Source of the DNA: Anaerolineales bacterium
GTDB taxonomy: Bacteria > Chloroflexota > Anaerolineae > Anaerolineales > VGOW01
Reading direction: 5' to 3'
DNA length: 6,656 nucleotides
Assembly (NCBI GenBank): GCA_919901875.1
Contig: CAKKQG010000400.1
Span: 1 to 6,656, forward strand
The notes under the pieces were generated by a model. That model had not been told where the DNA came from. It saw only the letters and a list, made by a program, of their open reading frames with translations, and searched no databases. The position numbers and the translations under genes are program-made. Of the stretch, positions 5,911 through 6,656 are shown piece after piece. Position 1 is the stretch's first letter. Every line of letters begins with the position of its first letter.

Positions 5911-6231
5911 CTAGCCTCCAACCATTTTCGTTTTATAACCCAACGACTGCAAATATGCCGCCACCCGATCGCGGTGGTCGCCTTGAATCTCGATCTCACC
6001 ATTTTTCACCGTGCCGCCTGCGCCGCACTTGTTCTTCAACTCTTTGCACAACCGCTCCAACGTGGCGGGGTCGTGATTCAAGTTGCCCACAACGGTGACG
6101 GTTTTCCCGGCGCGCCTTTTGCTATCGCGCCAGATGCGGGCGAGTTGATTCTTCGCCGAAGGAGGCCATTGAATCCTTTTTTCTTTTTGTGGCGTTTCTT
6201 TGTCGGGGTCGGTTGAAAAAACAATTGACAT
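5911..6231 (-). CDS. SUI1/eIF1-family translation initiation factor (YciH-like)
   Basis: This 106-residue protein is a bacterial homologue of eukaryotic eIF1. That factor binds the small ribosomal subunit near the P site and monitors start-codon choice; bacterial YciH-type proteins are less well understood and non-essential where tested. A variable charged N-terminus (1-40) precedes the SUI1 domain: the strand GKTVTVVGNL (42-51), a helix with KELKNKCG (63-70), the basic glycine turn AGGTVKNGEIEIQG (71-84), and a final helix DRVAAYLQSLGYK (88-100). Length and order are normal for the family. The ATG at 6231 is chosen because an upstream in-frame extension (to 6318) would translate the heptamer repeat array and run into the kinase gene. 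No strong Shine-Dalgarno sequence precedes it. Its last codons, Gly-Gly-stop, contain the ribosome binding site of the next gene. Confidence 0.92.
   Translation of the reverse strand: MSIVFSTDPDKETPQKEKRIQWPPSAKNQLARIWRDSKRRAGKTVTVVGNLNHDPATLERLCKELKNKCGAGGTVKNGEIEIQGDHRDRVAAYLQSLGYKTKMVGG
5915..5919 (-). promoter_or_regulatory. Ribosome binding site of the membrane protein gene, inside the SUI1 gene
   Basis: GGAGG formed by the final two glycine codons of the SUI1 gene stands seven bases before the ATG at 5907. The SUI1 stop lies between this site and the ATG, so ribosomes ending on SUI1 finish at the downstream start. Translational coupling is likely. Confidence 0.7.
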
Positions 6232-6239
6232 AGTAGCAA

Positions 6240-6301
6240 ATGGCTGATGGCAGATGGCAGATGGCGAATAGCAATCAGCAATCAGAAATCGAAAATCAGC
6301 A
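6240..6301. repeat. Degenerate 7-bp tandem repeat array between the kinase and SUI1 genes
   Basis: Nine adjacent units, each beginning with AT on the plus strand, fill this gap. Four resemble ATGGCAG (from 6240, 6247, 6254 and 6261), one is shortened to six bases (6268), and four resemble ATCAGCA (from 6274, 6281, 6288 and 6295). Two units are identical ATGGCAG copies and two are identical ATCAGCA copies; the others differ at one to three positions. The final unit supplies the TGA stop of the kinase gene (6296-6298). No promoter, terminator hairpin or SUI1 ribosome binding site is seen within it. Confidence 0.75.
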
Positions 6302-6656
6302 ATACTTGTGAATGACACTCATCACTGACGAGAGATAACTTCCTCCAAACAAATTCGCATGGTTGAGCAAGTGATACAAATTATACAAGTCAAACCGTTC
6401 TTTGTAACCTGATTCGAGCGGGCGCATGGATTCGTAGGCTTTGAAAAATTTATCGGGTGTTGAGCCAAAGAGATTCATCATCGCCAACTCTGCCTCTGCC
6501 CAACCGTAATGCGCGGCGGGGTCAATCAACACCGGGTTGCCGTCTTCATCGGTGTGAATGTTGCCGCTCCACAGATCGCCGTGAAGGAGGCTGGCGGGTT
6601 GGGGAGGGATGATGGACGGGAGCTTTTTGAGAATGGAGATTAGAGATTGGAGATTG
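6296..6656 (-). CDS. Fructosamine/ketosamine-3-kinase family protein, C-terminal part
   Basis: The frame is open to the right edge and gives 119 residues of a protein normally near 290, so the N-lobe is outside the window. Members phosphorylate sugar adducts on amines (fructosamines or ribulosamines), which destabilises them and repairs glycated proteins in the cytoplasm. The visible part contains the phosphotransferase catalytic loop HGDLWSGN (25-32 of the fragment; Asp27 the expected base, Asn32 metal-binding). VLIDPAAHYGWAEAELAM follows, with the metal-binding Asp in IDPA. The end, LYHLLNHANLFGGSYL, matches the family's typical C-terminus. A GTG within the fragment (6530-6532) is an internal valine, not the start, because the catalytic loop lies upstream of it. 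The gene ends within the heptamer array, 64 bp before the SUI1 start. The first visible residues (NLQSLISIL) are encoded by another heptamer repeat. Confidence 0.9.
   Translation of the reverse strand, partial: NLQSLISILKKLPSIIPPQPASLLHGDLWSGNIHTDEDGNPVLIDPAAHYGWAEAELAMMNLFGSTPDKFFKAYESMRPLESGYKERFDLYNLYHLLNHANLFGGSYLSSVMSVIHKYC
6629..6656. repeat. 7-bp tandem repeat within the kinase coding sequence, running off the window
   Basis: On the plus strand four adjacent heptamers read GAGAATG, GAGATTA, GAGATTG and GAGATTG, ending exactly at the window edge. The same heptamers occur on the minus strand at 43-63. The kinase frame passes through without a stop and yields a Leu/Ile/Ser-rich helix-like stretch just before the catalytic loop. 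The total repeat number cannot be seen. Confidence 0.6.

Noticed and set aside
6240..6301. CRISPR array
   Set aside because: The units are about 7 bp and contiguous with no spacers, so this is a tandem repeat.
6232..6318. N-terminal extension of the SUI1 gene to an ATG at 6318
   Set aside because: It would translate the heptamer repeat array and overlap the 3' end of the kinase gene, and it adds residues not typical of the SUI1 family.
6296..6532. Complete 78-residue protein starting at the GTG at 6532
   Set aside because: The frame remains open upstream and encodes the kinase catalytic loop HGDLWSGN, so this GTG is an internal valine of a larger truncated gene.

Overview
This window reads as ordinary bacterial chromosome with all genes on the minus strand. 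The best guess for the source is a Chloroflexota (Anaerolineae-like) bacterium. That is an inference from the gene types, the moderate base composition and the degenerate 7-bp tandem repeats between genes; no rRNA or other marker is present to confirm it.

In transcription order (right to left) the window holds: the C-terminal part of a fructosamine/ketosamine-3-kinase family gene cut by the right edge (6296-6656); a 62-bp array of drifting 7-bp repeats; a SUI1/eIF1-family translation factor (5911-6231); a multi-pass membrane protein of unknown function (5251-5907) whose Shine-Dalgarno sequence lies inside the last codons of the SUI1 gene; and a large SERCA-type (P2A) calcium-transporting P-type ATPase (2302-5217). 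SUI1, membrane protein and ATPase are separated by only 3 and 33 bp and probably form one transcription unit. A small XRE-type helix-turn-helix regulator (1982-2257) follows after 44 bp and may also have its own promoter inside the end of the ATPase gene.

After the regulator comes the most structured stretch, about 1900-1985. It contains a 9-bp hairpin followed by five U (a likely terminator), a near-consensus sigma70-type promoter (TTGACA, 17 bp, TAATAT) that begins on the regulator's stop codon, and a perfect 11-bp inverted repeat whose two halves bracket the hairpin and overlap the promoter. The promoter points at a 64-residue coiled-coil protein of unknown function with a very good ribosome binding site (1693-1887). 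Next are a purine/pyrimidine-rich imperfect inverted repeat and an ABC1/AarF/UbiB-family atypical kinase (62-1630). A second heptamer repeat array lies on the UbiB stop codon, and a possible start of another gene runs off the left edge.

No RNA gene, CRISPR array, insertion sequence or defence system is visible. The parts most worth following up are the regulator/promoter/inverted-repeat/small-protein unit at 1690-2260 and the heptamer repeat arrays, one of which appears to lie inside coding sequence.
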